From Blastomyces gilchristii SLH14081 (lineage: Eukaryota > Ascomycota > Eurotiomycetes > Onygenales > Ajellomycetaceae): DNA of 64,000 nt. The position numbers and the translations under genes were made by a program. The stretch lies in assembly GCF_000003855.2 (NCBI RefSeq), contig NW_003101656.1, forward strand, positions 618,508 to 682,507, in the 5' to 3' direction. The number at the start of each line of letters is the position of its first letter. Position 1 is the first letter of the stretch. Shown here in pieces: positions 1-10,618 of this stretch. The notes beneath the pieces are model-generated. The model was not told the DNA's origin and made no database searches. It saw only the letters and a list, made by a program, of their open reading frames with translations.

Positions 1-734
1 TCTCTCTTCACCTGCTCAGAACACTACAGTGAACAGCTCATTAAAACTAATCTCACTCAATCTCTGAGAGTTCTCAGAGATTGAGATGACTTGATCTTAT
101 ATATCTGTGAATGTTTCAGATAGTTCATTCTCTGTAATCTCTGTAATTGAACTAATATAAACAGTTGAATTTAACTCTGAATTTTTTTTTCTTCTGTGAT
201 CTGACTCATGTGTAAGTCTGCTGCTTTGAGACTGTTCTTTACTGTGTTGTATTCACTGTCTGCAGTGCATTATTATATGACTGACTACAGTCTCATCACT
301 TATTGAAGTGTAGTATTTATCTGATTTCTTCATTTCTTCTCATTCTTTTCTTATAATTGTGAAAAGATTGAAATAAGTAAGATTATTTAATTCATAAGCA
401 TCTATGATTTCTCTTACTTCATGAGACTTTTCAATTATAAGTCTCTTCTTTTTCAATACTGATAATAGTGCTGTGAATAATTATAATTAACTCAGATCTT
501 ATATCTTTGCTTTTACAAGTTGTGAATCATTTATTAAGTTATATAAGATCTGTCTCTCTGATTCTTTCAATGTGTATGTTATGTTCTCAGAGAATGTAAT
601 TTAAGTATTTTATATAACTCAAATCATCTAGATTGAAACTTCTCAGAACTCTCATTATATACATGAACTCACATTCTTATCTTGAGACTTGATTTCTTAA
701 CTAGTGAGTCTTGTATTCTTTTTGATTGAATTGC

Positions 735-3700
735 TTAATTCAGAAGTAACTTGTTAGCTTTTGCATGTGTATGACTGATCTCTTTCAATCTTAGTTCTGT
801 GTTCATAACTGTTGCATCCGCAACTGCTACTGCTGCATTCATAACTGCTGTTTCTGCTGCATCCGCAACTGCTGTTCTCTTCTCCACCTTTTCCGAAGCA
901 TTCTCCGGGATGCGCGGATGCAATTCATACAACAGGTAGAATGATGAATGCTTGAAGACTGCATGCTGTCAAATCTGTGTGATCAACAGTGCCTGTCTGA
1001 GATATTCATCTCATAGTCTTATAGACTTGCTCATCAGATATTTCATCAGCATATTATTCAAGATTTCATTCAAGCATTTTATCTTCCTGTTCATCTGTGA
1101 ATGATATGATGTTGTTCTATAATATCTTATCTGTAACTGACTTATGAGATACCTCACTGCTTCTTCTACAAGGTTCACACTATTATCAGTCAGAATCTCA
1201 TACAGTATTTCATAGTTAACATAGATCTTATCATATAGAAACTTCACTATCATCTTCTCCGTCATCTCTGAAACTGCTTTCATGACTGATCAGCCAGTAG
1301 TATAATCAATAGCAGTGATTATTTATCAATTTTCATTTGATGTTTGTGATAATATATCTATGAGATTCATCTCTCATTATTTAAACAGTTGTATCATACA
1401 CTTCATCTGATATTGTGCTTTCTTGCATTCTAATCCTTTCTTAGATTCTTTCATAACCTGATAATTCAGACACTTGTGAGTGTACATCTGAATGTTCTCA
1501 GTCATGCTTGATCAGTATACTCTTGATTCAAGTATATTCAGAGATTCATCTCTTATTATTTAAACAGTTGTATCATACACTTCATCTGATATTGTGCTTT
1601 CTTGCATTCTAATCCTTTCTTAGATTCTTTCATAACCTGATAATTCAGACACTTGTGAGTGTACATCTGAATGTTCTCAGTCATGCTTGATCAGTATACT
1701 CTTGATTCAAGTATATTCATGAGTTCAGAGCTTTCTAAGTGACTGAATTCCTTGTGCATGTAAGTCACTAAGTCACATCTAAATGAAGATTCTAGATAGA
1801 GAGCTTCTGCATATTCTAGATTGCAGTAAATCATAACATTATTTTTCAATTTTCTTAGCTTGAAGTTTGAAAGCATCTCTTCTACTACTTTTATGAGCTG
1901 CTTATTATTCAATATCTTACTATTGTTCAAGTGAGAGATCATTGTATTCACTCATTCTGATTCCTTGCACTCTCTCAGCATGTTTAATGCAAACTTCTCT
2001 TATATCTGATTCATAGAATTCTTACTCATGAAATCAGATCTGTGACTGATTGCATCAGATATCACAGTGTTCAATTCCTTTCAGTATTTAATATGAAGAT
2101 TGTACACTTGAAACTCTGAGATTCAATGTGCTAAGTGTTTGAAAGATTTTATCATTAATTGTAGATAGATGAGGCTTTTATGATCTATGATCACTGTTGT
2201 CATATATCTGTTATTGATATATCTATCTCATAATATCAGCACATGTCTGATTGCTAGCAATTTCTTTTCATACACTGAGTAATTGAGCTCAGCATCTGAT
2301 AGTTTTCTATCATTGTATGTTACTGAGTGCAGCTTGCTGTTCTTACTCATCTGTAGAAGAATGCCTCTGATAGCTCATTCAGATGTGTCTGTCTCAATGT
2401 AGAAAGGTTTATTATAATTCAGTTAAATAAGCACTGAAAATATTGTTATATATTCTCTCAGTGTGAGAAAAGCCTCTTCATATATAATATTTCAGATGAT
2501 TGAATAGAACTTCTTCTTTTACAGATTTGTATTCATTTCTCTTAAGAGATCTGAGAGTGATGCAGATATTCATATAAAATTCTTGATAAATCTGCAGTAA
2601 TATGAGATTAATTCAAGAAACTGTTGTATATAATGTACATTTCTCAGCTGCAGTCAATTCACTATAACATTCAATTTCTTCAGAATGAGATGTATACAGT
2701 CATCACTCACTACATATTCTACAAACTTTAACTCTTTCATTTTAAACACACACTTAATTAATTTGATATAGAGCTTATACTCTGTCAGAGTTGTAAGCAC
2801 TTCATTGAGATGCTTCAGATATTCATCATATAAGTTTGAAAAGACTAGAATATCATTGAGATATACAAGGCATGAGATTTCATTCTATTTATAAAGAATT
2901 ATATTCATCATTATTTCAAAGATAGCAGATACATTTATCAGACTGAATGATATTATCAGGAATTCAAACTTCTTCTATTATATATTAAATGTAATTCACA
3001 GAACTGACAGTTTGTCTACATGAATCTGTCAGTATTCTGAGAGAAGATTAATCTTTAATAGATATCAGACACTTTCAACTGTATTCAACTGTTGTTGAAT
3101 TCATGACAGTGAATATTCATTCTTGATTATAAGCTTATTGAGTGCTCAATAATTGATATATATCTGTCACTTCTCACTTATCTTTTTTATAAATAGAACT
3201 GAAAAGCCTCATATGCTTGATGAGAGTTATATAAGATTATATTCTAGAAGATCTGTGATCTGACACTTCTGTTCTTCAAGATACATTTGTGACAGAGTGT
3301 ATACATTCTGATTGACTGATTTTGCATTCTCTGTGTCAATCTCATGTATGAATCCTTGTTTCAGTGACAGTTCTGATGAAAGATCTGTTCAGAAGATCTT
3401 TTCATGGTTCTTCAGAAGCTTCTTCATACACTTGTTCTTCTGCATATCTTTTATCTTGATTTTCTTCACTTTCAGGTCCTGTATAACATACAGAATACTT
3501 TCAGATGAGATCTTGTAAATCATTCTCTTTGCTTATTAATATGTAAGCAGATTTCACTCTTCTATATCAGAAGTGTGAAATATCCTTCTCATATCAGTTG
3601 ATAGAATTATATGAACTGTTTTCTTCCTATCAGTCAACTGCATATGACATGTACATTATTGAATCTGCAGATTGAACGTTTGAAATTAATTGAGTCTGAG

Positions 3701-4130
3701 AATAAGATCATATTTCATGTTCTGCAACTCTTGCACTTAAATATAGCAAGATCATTCTCTGAAGTATAAGAGAACTCTTACTCTTGCAGATAATATCAAA
3801 TATCAGTTATCAGATAATCTTATATATGAGAGATTCTTCACTCAGCAGATCTCTTTCAGTCTTCAGATTATATAATTATCAATATATTATATAGAAGCTT
3901 CTGTATTCACTAACACTTTTGCAGTCATCTCTCAATTCTTATTCAAGTATCTCTTATACATTAACATTTCAGGTCTCAAGATATTGAGATGAGTATCTGC
4001 TTTATCATTCTCACTCACATCTCATTCAGAAGTCTGCTTCTTCTTTATATTCACAGAATTCAGAGAATCATCTAATACAGATATCTCTTTCACTTTGAAG
4101 ACTTTTTATAGAATATCAGTGAGTGTCTTC
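735..4130 (-). pseudogene. gypsy A1 pol relic (protease-RT-RNase H-integrase)
   Basis: Minus strand. A protease-like VLVNTEAS (normally D-T-G) lies near 3,880-3,925. The RT core reads YLNDILVFSN near 2,840-2,865, with the first catalytic Asp of YLDD changed to Asn. An RNase H stretch with RKLSDAELNYSVYEKKLLAI lies near 2,240-2,320. The integrase zinc-binding segment (HKEFSHLESSELMNILESRV) is at about 1,690-1,770, and core residues ILTDNSVNL and KCLNEIL are at 1,090-1,210. A Val/Ala/Asp-rich tract follows at about 780-880. Frames are broken throughout by TGA, TAA and TAG, mostly explicable by C-to-T changes. The extension beyond 735 continues to the window edge. Confidence 0.9.
1362..1719. repeat. 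179-bp tandem duplication within A1 integrase
   Basis: Units 1362-1540 and 1541-1719 are nearly identical head-to-tail copies (both begin GAGATTCATCTCT). They duplicate the segment around the integrase zinc-binding C-x2-C. Copies A2, A3 and A4 carry it once, so the duplication is private to A1 and younger than most of its mutations. Confidence 0.9.
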
Positions 4131-4149
4131 AAGCTCACTGATTCTGCTA

Positions 4150-5700
4150 GTTTTTTAACTCTCTTGCTTCTCTTGACTGTGTATGCTGAGTGCAATCTTT
4201 TATATTATGATTTTAACATTCACAGTTGAAGCAAGCTTAATACTCAAAATATCAAGATTTTCACTCAGAGAATCTCTTTTTCAGAGAATTCAGCACTTTA
4301 GTGATAGCATTCAGATCTAGATTCATCATATTCAGGTGTGTGACTTGTATTATAGAAGTCTGATTATCTGTTCTTCACTGAGATATACTTAATTACAGTA
4401 TTTTCTGTTACAATCGACTTATTGTTGCTATATAATGAGAATGTTATATTCTTCTTTCACTGTGTCTGATTATAAGATTAAGTATTTTCATTCTACTCTC
4501 AACTCAGATGTAAGATTATAAATGAAGATCTGTAAATAGAAAGATATTGAAAGCTCTTCATTCAATGTGAGATAGTATAAGCTGAAGTATGTGAAGTATA
4601 ATGTAATATCACTCACTTATCTACATTCAGTGAAACATTTATAACACTTATTTCATATATTCACTTTCTCAAAGTTGTGTGAGATTCATTTGAAAAACTC
4701 ATTTCATATTTATGAAAATGAATATCACTTCAGGTCTGTGAGATTTATCTTTTCATCAGTTATTTATAATGACTTCACTTTTCTGCATAGAAATACAGCA
4801 GATCTTAAGACTTATTGAAATTCTGTTAACTATCTGTCTGTGAGTTCATATTCAATCTGATAATATAATTGCATCTGACTTAGTCAGCTGATTGCAGTAT
4901 TATTTTTTCAGTCATGATTAATACTTAATGACTCTGACAGATCTTTCAGCTTGATATATTTCATGCTCAGATTCTCATCCTGTGCAGCAGTCTCTGATAA
5001 TATATATACTTCTGAAGAGATCATGAATAATCATAATGAAATCTTCAGATTTAGTATAGTTATCTGTCTTTGTAAATGTTCAATCTCTTGCTGCAGGCCT
5101 AAGATCTGGTTTTCTCTATTCTTATTAATGATGATGATTGTGTCAGTGAAGCTCTTCATAGTGAATGCTTGATTTACAGTAAATGTTAATTGTTGTTTAG
5201 CTTCTATCTCAGCCTGTCACTGCATACACAAGACCTCAGTCTCATTTAGAATTCTTGTACATGTACAGAGCTTTGATTTCAGTTCAGCAGTTTCAGCTGC
5301 TTTTCTTACTGCTTCAAGTAAATCCTCTGAGAGATTCTGCATATCTTTCAGTTCAGATAGCAGAGAAGGATGTTATTCATATTGACTAGAGAAGGTATTC
5401 ATTTCAGTGATTTCTTATTAATTGTATAATGTCTATTGTTATATCACTATATAATTTCTGTTATTATTGTATAACTTCAGTGATGATCACTTTTCTCTTT
5501 CATCTCTTTGAGTGAAGAGCAGTCTTCTTTGAATCTGGTTCACTGCTCTTATTTCTCTTTCTCACATCTCATCTGTTTGTATACATAACATTCACCTGAA
5601 TATGAAGTTTTCTCTCAACAAGTGAAGCAGTATCAATCAGATGCTCTTTCACTTATCACTCTTCATATGCTATCTTTTGAGGTGTTCTAGAACCACACTG
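4150..5700 (-). pseudogene. gypsy A1 gag relic with CCHC knuckle
   Basis: The minus strand encodes a long Lys/Glu/Leu-rich coiled-coil-like region, as in copies A2 and A3, ending in a retroviral-type zinc knuckle C-x2-C-x4-H-x4-C (residues ACFNCEC*NHNIKDC) at about 4,195-4,245. The internal stop inside the knuckle is TGA or TAA at a position that is a different codon in relatives. It lies between the 5' LTR/leader and the protease motif. The start codon cannot be fixed because the reading frame is heavily mutated. Confidence 0.75.
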
Positions 5701-5789
5701 ACATGATAACTACAAATCACTTCATAGATAGAATTATCATGCTCTGAAGAAGTCTGCACTTCTCACCAGTTTTTAGACATGCTATCAGA

Positions 5790-5956
5790 TGTGATTCAAA
5801 GATTGCTTAAACTAGTGTATGATTACAGGCGTACACCAGCTTCTTATATATTGTACACTAAATTAATTAGTGGCCGCTATGGCCCCTTTACATTCGTAAG
5901 CAAGTTTGGAAGCGGCCGCGTTATTATCCGACGGTCGTACGTTCTTCCGAACCACA
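5790..5956 (-). repeat. 5' LTR of gypsy A1 (167 bp)
   Basis: In the element's sense the LTR begins TGTGGTTCGG and ends TTTGAATCACA, so it has TG...CA ends and an 8-bp inverted terminus (TGTGATTC/GAATCACA). It keeps many CpGs, including a GCGGCCGC at 5912-5919, although the adjoining internal DNA has lost them. Other copies: 18,112-18,278; 23,360-23,640; 24,187-24,353; 32,256-32,423; 55,681-55,847. Confidence 0.88.
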
Positions 5957-6362
5957 AAAGAATGATGATTTATATGAATAAGTAAAAGATTAACTTATAA
6001 ATACTTCTGTTTAATAAAAGTAATCTCACAGAGAGTGATTCATCTGTGAGATAAATCTGTGTAATAATTATATAAGAATCTCATGAAAATAATTAAGAGT
6101 TAACTGAAACTCTTCTATATGAAAGATGTGAGATGAATCTGTGTGATAGTTAGAGAAGAATCTGCAGATTATAAAAAATCTTATAAAATAAAAAACTGAG
6201 TAACAGATTCTTTTCTCTTTATAATAACAAGAAATTTTTCCTCACTGAGGTTTTTTTTATAAATATGAAGAATTTTTAGTGAGTATCACTGCAGTGCTGA
6301 GCTGATTTATGAAGTCACACAGTGAAAGACTTCACAGATAAAGCTTTAGAGAGAAAAGAGTA
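5957..6362. other. AT-rich spacer, nothing recognisable
   Basis: AT-rich DNA between the A1 LTR and the R1 LTR. No coding frame, repeat copy or RNA gene was recognised. A repeated motif around TGTGAGAT(G/A)AATCTGTG occurs at about 6,044 and 6,128. Confidence 0.5.
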
Positions 6363-6620
6363 TGTAAGAAATTTCACTTCTTACAGATTCTTTACTTCTA
6401 TTTCTATCTCTCATGTAATCAATAGAGTTAGCAGCCCTTGACTACACACAACTATATAGACTGAAGTTTGTGAATACTATTTATAACTCAGCTTAAATAC
6501 CATTATACATTTAAGCTCTACATTTTATTTCCTTACTGTGAATACTTCTAGTAGTTAATAGTACATATCATGTCAAGCTGTAAACACCTGAATAATCGCC
6601 TGCGAGTACTTATCCTTACA
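6363..6620 (+). repeat. R1 family LTR (258 bp), solo or truncated element
   Basis: Begins TGTAAGAAAT and ends ATCCTTACA, giving TG...CA ends with inverted TGTAAG/CTTACA. An inverted copy of the same length lies at 56,482-56,740, where gag-like sequence follows it, supporting LTR identity. No internal region flanks this copy: a hAT fragment abuts its right end. A few CpGs survive near 6,597-6,605. Confidence 0.7.
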
Positions 6621-6919
6621 ATAAATTTAAATCTCATTTAAGTGTTATCAAAAAGCGTTACTTTTTAAAAAATTAAAAATAGTCTAAAAAACCTTAAAAT
6701 GTCTAAAAATAGTAACTTTATGCTAAGAATGAGACTAAATGATATCAAATAAGATCACTTTCTCATTTTTTCTAAGTCATGATTTCATTTTGAGATCTGA
6801 TATAGAGTCACTTTGCATGTTTTTTAATGATTAGTCTCAGCGGGATTCATACTAAGAAATGCATGAGATCAGATTAAATGAGATTAAATGTAAAATTCAT
6901 AATCTCAGTGATTAGTCTA
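6621..6919 (-). mobile_element. Truncated hAT miniature element
   Basis: Reverse-oriented copy of the first ~300 bp of the 505-bp hAT miniature elements (compare 33,278-33,783). Its intact terminus, read on the minus strand, is TAGACTAATCACTGAG at 6919, a mutated form of TAGACTGGCCG. The other end is lost where it meets the R1 LTR. Confidence 0.8.
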
Positions 6920-7282
6920 GTTCTTTATATAATCTAAATCACACTATCTGTGAATTCTGATAAATGATACAACAATTTACTATCTTCTTCATAAGTTCTT
7001 ATATCTTCAGTCAGAAGTATTTTCTTATAAGTAACTTATGAGTTCTAGTATCTGCAAAATAACCTGTTAGAGAAGAGTTATAATATCTTTTAAGAAGTTC
7101 TATGCATAGAAACTTATTCATAAGTATATAAATTCAGCTCTCTTTTTGTAAGAGATTATTAAAGTCTCTTTAATTCTTTATTTCTACAGAGTTAATTGCT
7201 GCTGTGAGCAGTTTCTGAATATACTGAGTATATTCATTCTTTAGTTATAATTTAGACAAGCTGAATAGAAGATCTTATAAAG
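6920..7282 (-). pseudogene. gypsy family C integrase N-terminal relic (distal half)
   Basis: Minus strand. At about 7,000-7,070 the frame GYFADTRTHKLLIRKYF* resembles the HHCC zinc-binding start of gypsy integrases (family pattern G-H-F/x-G-x-x-K/R-T-x-x-x-L-x-R-x-Y-x-W). It continues the pol relic at 14,956-18,111, from which it is separated by the LINE insertion; the LINE target duplication marks the join. It is truncated by the hAT fragment at 6919. Confidence 0.7.
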
Positions 7283-7297
7283 ACTTATACTCTATCA
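7283..7297 (+). repeat. Target-site duplication of LINE 1 (left copy)
   Basis: ACTTATACTCTATCA; the right copy at 14,941-14,955 reads ACTTATACTCTATTA, one transition apart. Together they fix both ends of the LINE. Confidence 0.88.
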
Positions 7298-7540
7298 GCT
7301 ATCAACCGCTCCACCACGAACTCGCTCTATTTTTCGAATAAGAACCCGCCGATAGATCCATTGAAAAGCCCTCGATCATACGAGCATTTTGACCCCATCG
7401 CCGACCGCATACCCCGTGTGGTGGTGGAGTTATCCAGCCAAACGTGAACCAGACGTCGTTCAAAACTCCTGTGTGGGATTATCCCCCATTCTCCCCTATC
7501 ACACCACAACCCCGGGCCAAATTGCCATACAAATTGTAAG
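7298..7540 (+). other. Unmutated, CpG-containing 5' terminus of LINE 1
   Basis: About 240 bp of normal composition with many CpGs (GCCGACCGC, CCCCGGG) between the target duplication and the AT-rich remainder. Short open frames on both strands look like chance. The second LINE copy lacks this segment because it stops at the position equivalent to about 7,734. This is the expected place for the LINE 5' UTR/internal promoter, but no promoter motif was identified. Confidence 0.7.
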
Positions 7541-7660
7541 GTGAAGAGACCTAGTCATATGCACCAATCTTCTTGATTTTGGAAGATCTCTGATCTGTAG
7601 TTGTGAAGATATCTGAGGAGTGATCTCCATGAAAACCCTGTCCATCTTTGATGTTTCAAA

Positions 7661-7970
7661 ACATCAACACCAAGTCTCACCCTCATACCGCCCTTTCTAA
7701 TCTGGCCCATCCCTGACAGAAAAATACAAAAAGATATCTCAGTAATAATATCAAGCACATAATTAACAGTCACTTCTGAAGTGCAATCTCTGTGATCTGT
7801 CTTCAGTGTATCTAGACATCAATGCCAAGTCTCACTCTTGTATCACTTCTCTCAATCTGGACCATTCTCAACAGAAAAGTACAAAAAGATATCTCAGTAA
7901 CTGTACTCAATACATAATCAGCAGACACAACAACTATAAAATCAGTATATCTCAAGGTCTGACTGAGCCT
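7661..7970 (+). repeat. 155-bp tandem monomers in LINE 5' UTR
   Basis: Two head-to-tail units with a 155-bp period (ACATCAACACCAAGTCTCAC at 7,661 and ACATCAATGCCAAGTCTCAC at 7,816), each also containing AAAGATATCTCAGTAA. The first unit is less mutated than the second. The inverted counterpart is seen in LINE 2 near 49,430-49,619. Reiterated 5' UTR monomers are known in several LINE clades. Confidence 0.75.
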
Positions 7971-8833
7971 TTGATCTCTGCATAGTGAGATATATTAAAT
8001 CTAGTTTTAATATCTCAATATTCAATAGATTCTGTAAGAGATTGAGAACAGCAATACTAGATTTCTATTGAATTTGAGAATTAACTTTATATTGATATAA
8101 TCATTGACAAAGTCTTCTATTTTGAGATATAAATAATCAGTTTCTCTACATTCTGCTGACAATATTTATATTATTATATAGAAACAGACTTATATTCTCT
8201 ATAATATCAAGACTCTGAAGAGAGAAAGTCTTGATAGAAAGTATACAGTAGTATATATCTTAGCAGTTTCTATCTCATTCTTCTGCAGCAGTTAATACAA
8301 AAAAAAAAAGATCTTAGAAATAGTTTTTTACTTCTCTTGAAAAAGTAAAATGTTTTTCTCTGAGTTTTATACAATATTCTTACAAAGAATTAAAAACAGA
8401 GTTGTTTTCTATTATAATTTCATATTCTTTTAAGTAAGAATTACTTTTTCAGTGACTGAAGAGCTTTTATTAATACTTAATTCTTTTTTACACTCTTTAT
8501 TAACTGATTTGAGTTATACACTTGTTGTGTGAGAAGAATTGAATAATTTAAAATAAAATTGAATAGTTCTAATCAATTTCTCTGTAAAAAATTGATTTAT
8601 TTTTTATCAGTTTTTCTCTCAAAAACTGTCATATTATCTGATTTATTATCAATTGATATCATACTTTTTCTCACTGTATCTCAAGAAAGAGATTGTAAAG
8701 ATTTTATTGATTTATCTTAAAAATTAATTTTAGTTTATTAGATTCTCTTCAAAAATCTAATCTAGTTACTGAACTAGTGTGAAAAAAATCAGGTGTTTTA
8801 TATATAAAAGTCTGTTATTCTTCTTTTGAAATA

Positions 8834-8990
8834 GTCTGATCAACTTTTCAATTGAAAACAGACTTAGAAACCTCTTAATTGAAACAGTCTGACCAACTTT
8901 TCAATTCAAAAGAGTGTAAAAAATATCTTAATTGAATTAGTCTGATCAACTTTTCATTGAGTAAGAACAGTGAGTTTAAAAGTACACTCA
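8834..8990 (+). repeat. 53-bp x3 tandem repeat upstream of LINE ORF1
   Basis: GTCTGATCAACTTTTCA recurs at 8,834, 8,887 (one change) and 8,940, an exact 53-bp spacing, each followed by an AATTGAA segment. The same array is present inverted in LINE 2 near 48,355-48,480, so it is a family feature. Confidence 0.8.
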
Positions 8991-9002
8991 GTTGATGTGA
9001 AA

Positions 9003-10590
9003 AAGAATGCTTTCTTAAATACTATTTCTGAGATTGAAATTCTAAAGAGAAGAAAGAAAGAAGAAATAGAGAAATAACAAGTTCTTGAAATACAGAAACT
9101 TGAAAAAGTAAGTAAAATTCTTGAAAAGCAGTATCTGAGTGAGATGAATGAAGAAGTTCTATTAATTCTTCATACTCAGACTAGACAACTATAGCAAGTG
9201 ATCAAGTTCAAACTTAGAATTTCAAACACAGTTCAAAAAACTTTGAAAATTCCTAATACAATCACTGACTCTTCAGTTTACTCTTCTTTCTTTTCTACTT
9301 CTTCTTCTTCTTCTTCTTTAAATCAGAAGAAAACATATGCTCAAGCAGCTGAATCTGCTGTCTCTAAATCTGCTATCTCTAAATCTGCTATCTCAAAACC
9401 TGCTCAAAATTCTGAGAAAACTGAGAAGAATACTGCTCATACTTCTATTGATAGAAGAGTAGAGAAAAAAATATAAAAAGAGAAAAATCTTCAAATCTCC
9501 AGAAATAGAAGACTTATTCTCAAAGTCTCAAATCAGAACATATTGCAGAGAAATAAGCTAAACTCAAACCTCATTTTCAGAATTAGAAATGAAATCAATC
9601 AGCAGTTCTTTTCTCAGTGAATGACTGATATTGAAGTTCAAAAATCAGTTATAGCTTCAATTGAGTCATTCTTCTTTAAAAACTTCATTATTCTAATCAC
9701 AATACCAGAATTCAGTGCAGAATTTCTTATTCAGAATGAGAATCTCTGAAAGTTAGCAGTAGAATCTCTGTTAAACACAATAATTCTATCTGAGAGAGAT
9801 GAAAAGTGAGATAAATTTATTCTTTATAATATTTCAGTTGAAATCTTTGACTGTGAGAAAGAAATACTTCTTCTCAAAAATGAATTAAAAGAATACAATT
9901 CTATTCAACTGAGAAAAGAGCCTGTATGACTTAATTCAATTGAGTTCAGACAGAGTAGAAGAAATGTCTCTGTTCTAGTGTATATAAAGATACTTGAACA
10001 ATCAAGAATCTCTGAAGTAAGAGTAGCAGATTTGAAAATGAGAGTTCATGAATACAAAGACTCAAGAATGAATCTCAAAGCTTAAACACAGTATTTAAAC
10101 TGTCAAAGATATAGATACTTTGCAATCTCTTGTTTCAGAGACTTAAAATATGCATTCTATGCTAGAGATCATAAAACTAGTGAGCATAAATATGAAACAT
10201 GCTTAAAAAGAGATGAAATATGTCAACATACTCTACTTAAGTGCTTCAATTGTAAAGAAAAACATGCATCTAGCTCAAAAGAATGTGTATTTGCTTCAAG
10301 AACTCAGAAGAACTGGAGAAAAGATGAAGCTCAAAGTGAATCTAAAACTGAAGAGAAAAGTCAAGCTAGTAAATCTTCAACTACAAGCTTAAAAAGAAGA
10401 AATTCTCAACTATCTAGATCTTCAAACTTCAACTCTTCAGCTAAGTGTAAACAGAATTTGAATTCTCAAACTTCTGTTAAGATTAGAGAATTGAGAAATG
10501 ACTCTGATAATAAACTAGATATAATGCCAGCAGTTAAGATTCCTACTTTTCAAAATAGTTATAATCTACTATCTGATGATAGAAATTAGA
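9003..10590 (+). pseudogene. LINE 1 ORF1 relic (coiled coil, CCHC knuckles)
   Basis: ORF1 proteins of Tad/I LINEs bind the element RNA. Here a Lys/Glu-rich coiled coil (about 9,003-9,190) is followed by a Ser-rich linker with repeated SKSAISK units (9,290-9,420). A Cys/His array follows at about 10,090-10,300: C-x3-Y-x4-A-x2-C, then KCFNCKEKHASSSKEC (C-x2-C-x4-H-x4/5-C), with extra Cys between. A basic Ser-rich tail ends near 10,590. Several TAA/TAG/TGA codons interrupt it. The longest surviving open piece is 9,198-9,476. ORF2 follows after about 30 bp. Confidence 0.85.
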
Positions 10591-10618
10591 TTCTACTCTA
10601 TCTCTACTCTCTCTTAGT

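Larger units (their letters stand above)
1..5956 (-). mobile_element. Ty3/gypsy family A, copy A1 (5' LTR, gag, pol; 3' end outside window)
   Basis: Read on the minus strand the order is 167-bp LTR (5956-5790), leader, gag with a CCHC knuckle, protease, reverse transcriptase, RNase H, integrase and a C-terminal extension, which is gypsy order. Position 1 lies inside the post-integrase extension, matching about 29,940 of copy A3, so roughly 2 kb of the 3' end is missing. The internal region has almost no CpG and has stops in every frame. It is collinear with A2, A3 and A4 elsewhere in the window, which makes family and orientation secure. No intact protein can be made. Confidence 0.93.

Noticed and set aside
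5912..5919. NotI site GCGGCCGC as vector contamination
   Set aside because: The same site lies at the same LTR position in 5,912, 18,149 and 23,482, and diverged versions occur in the other copies, so it belongs to the element.
7327..7509. Minus-strand 60-codon open frame in a GC-rich patch as a host gene
   Set aside because: The patch lies inside the LINE boundaries set by the target duplication, so it is the LINE 5' UTR.
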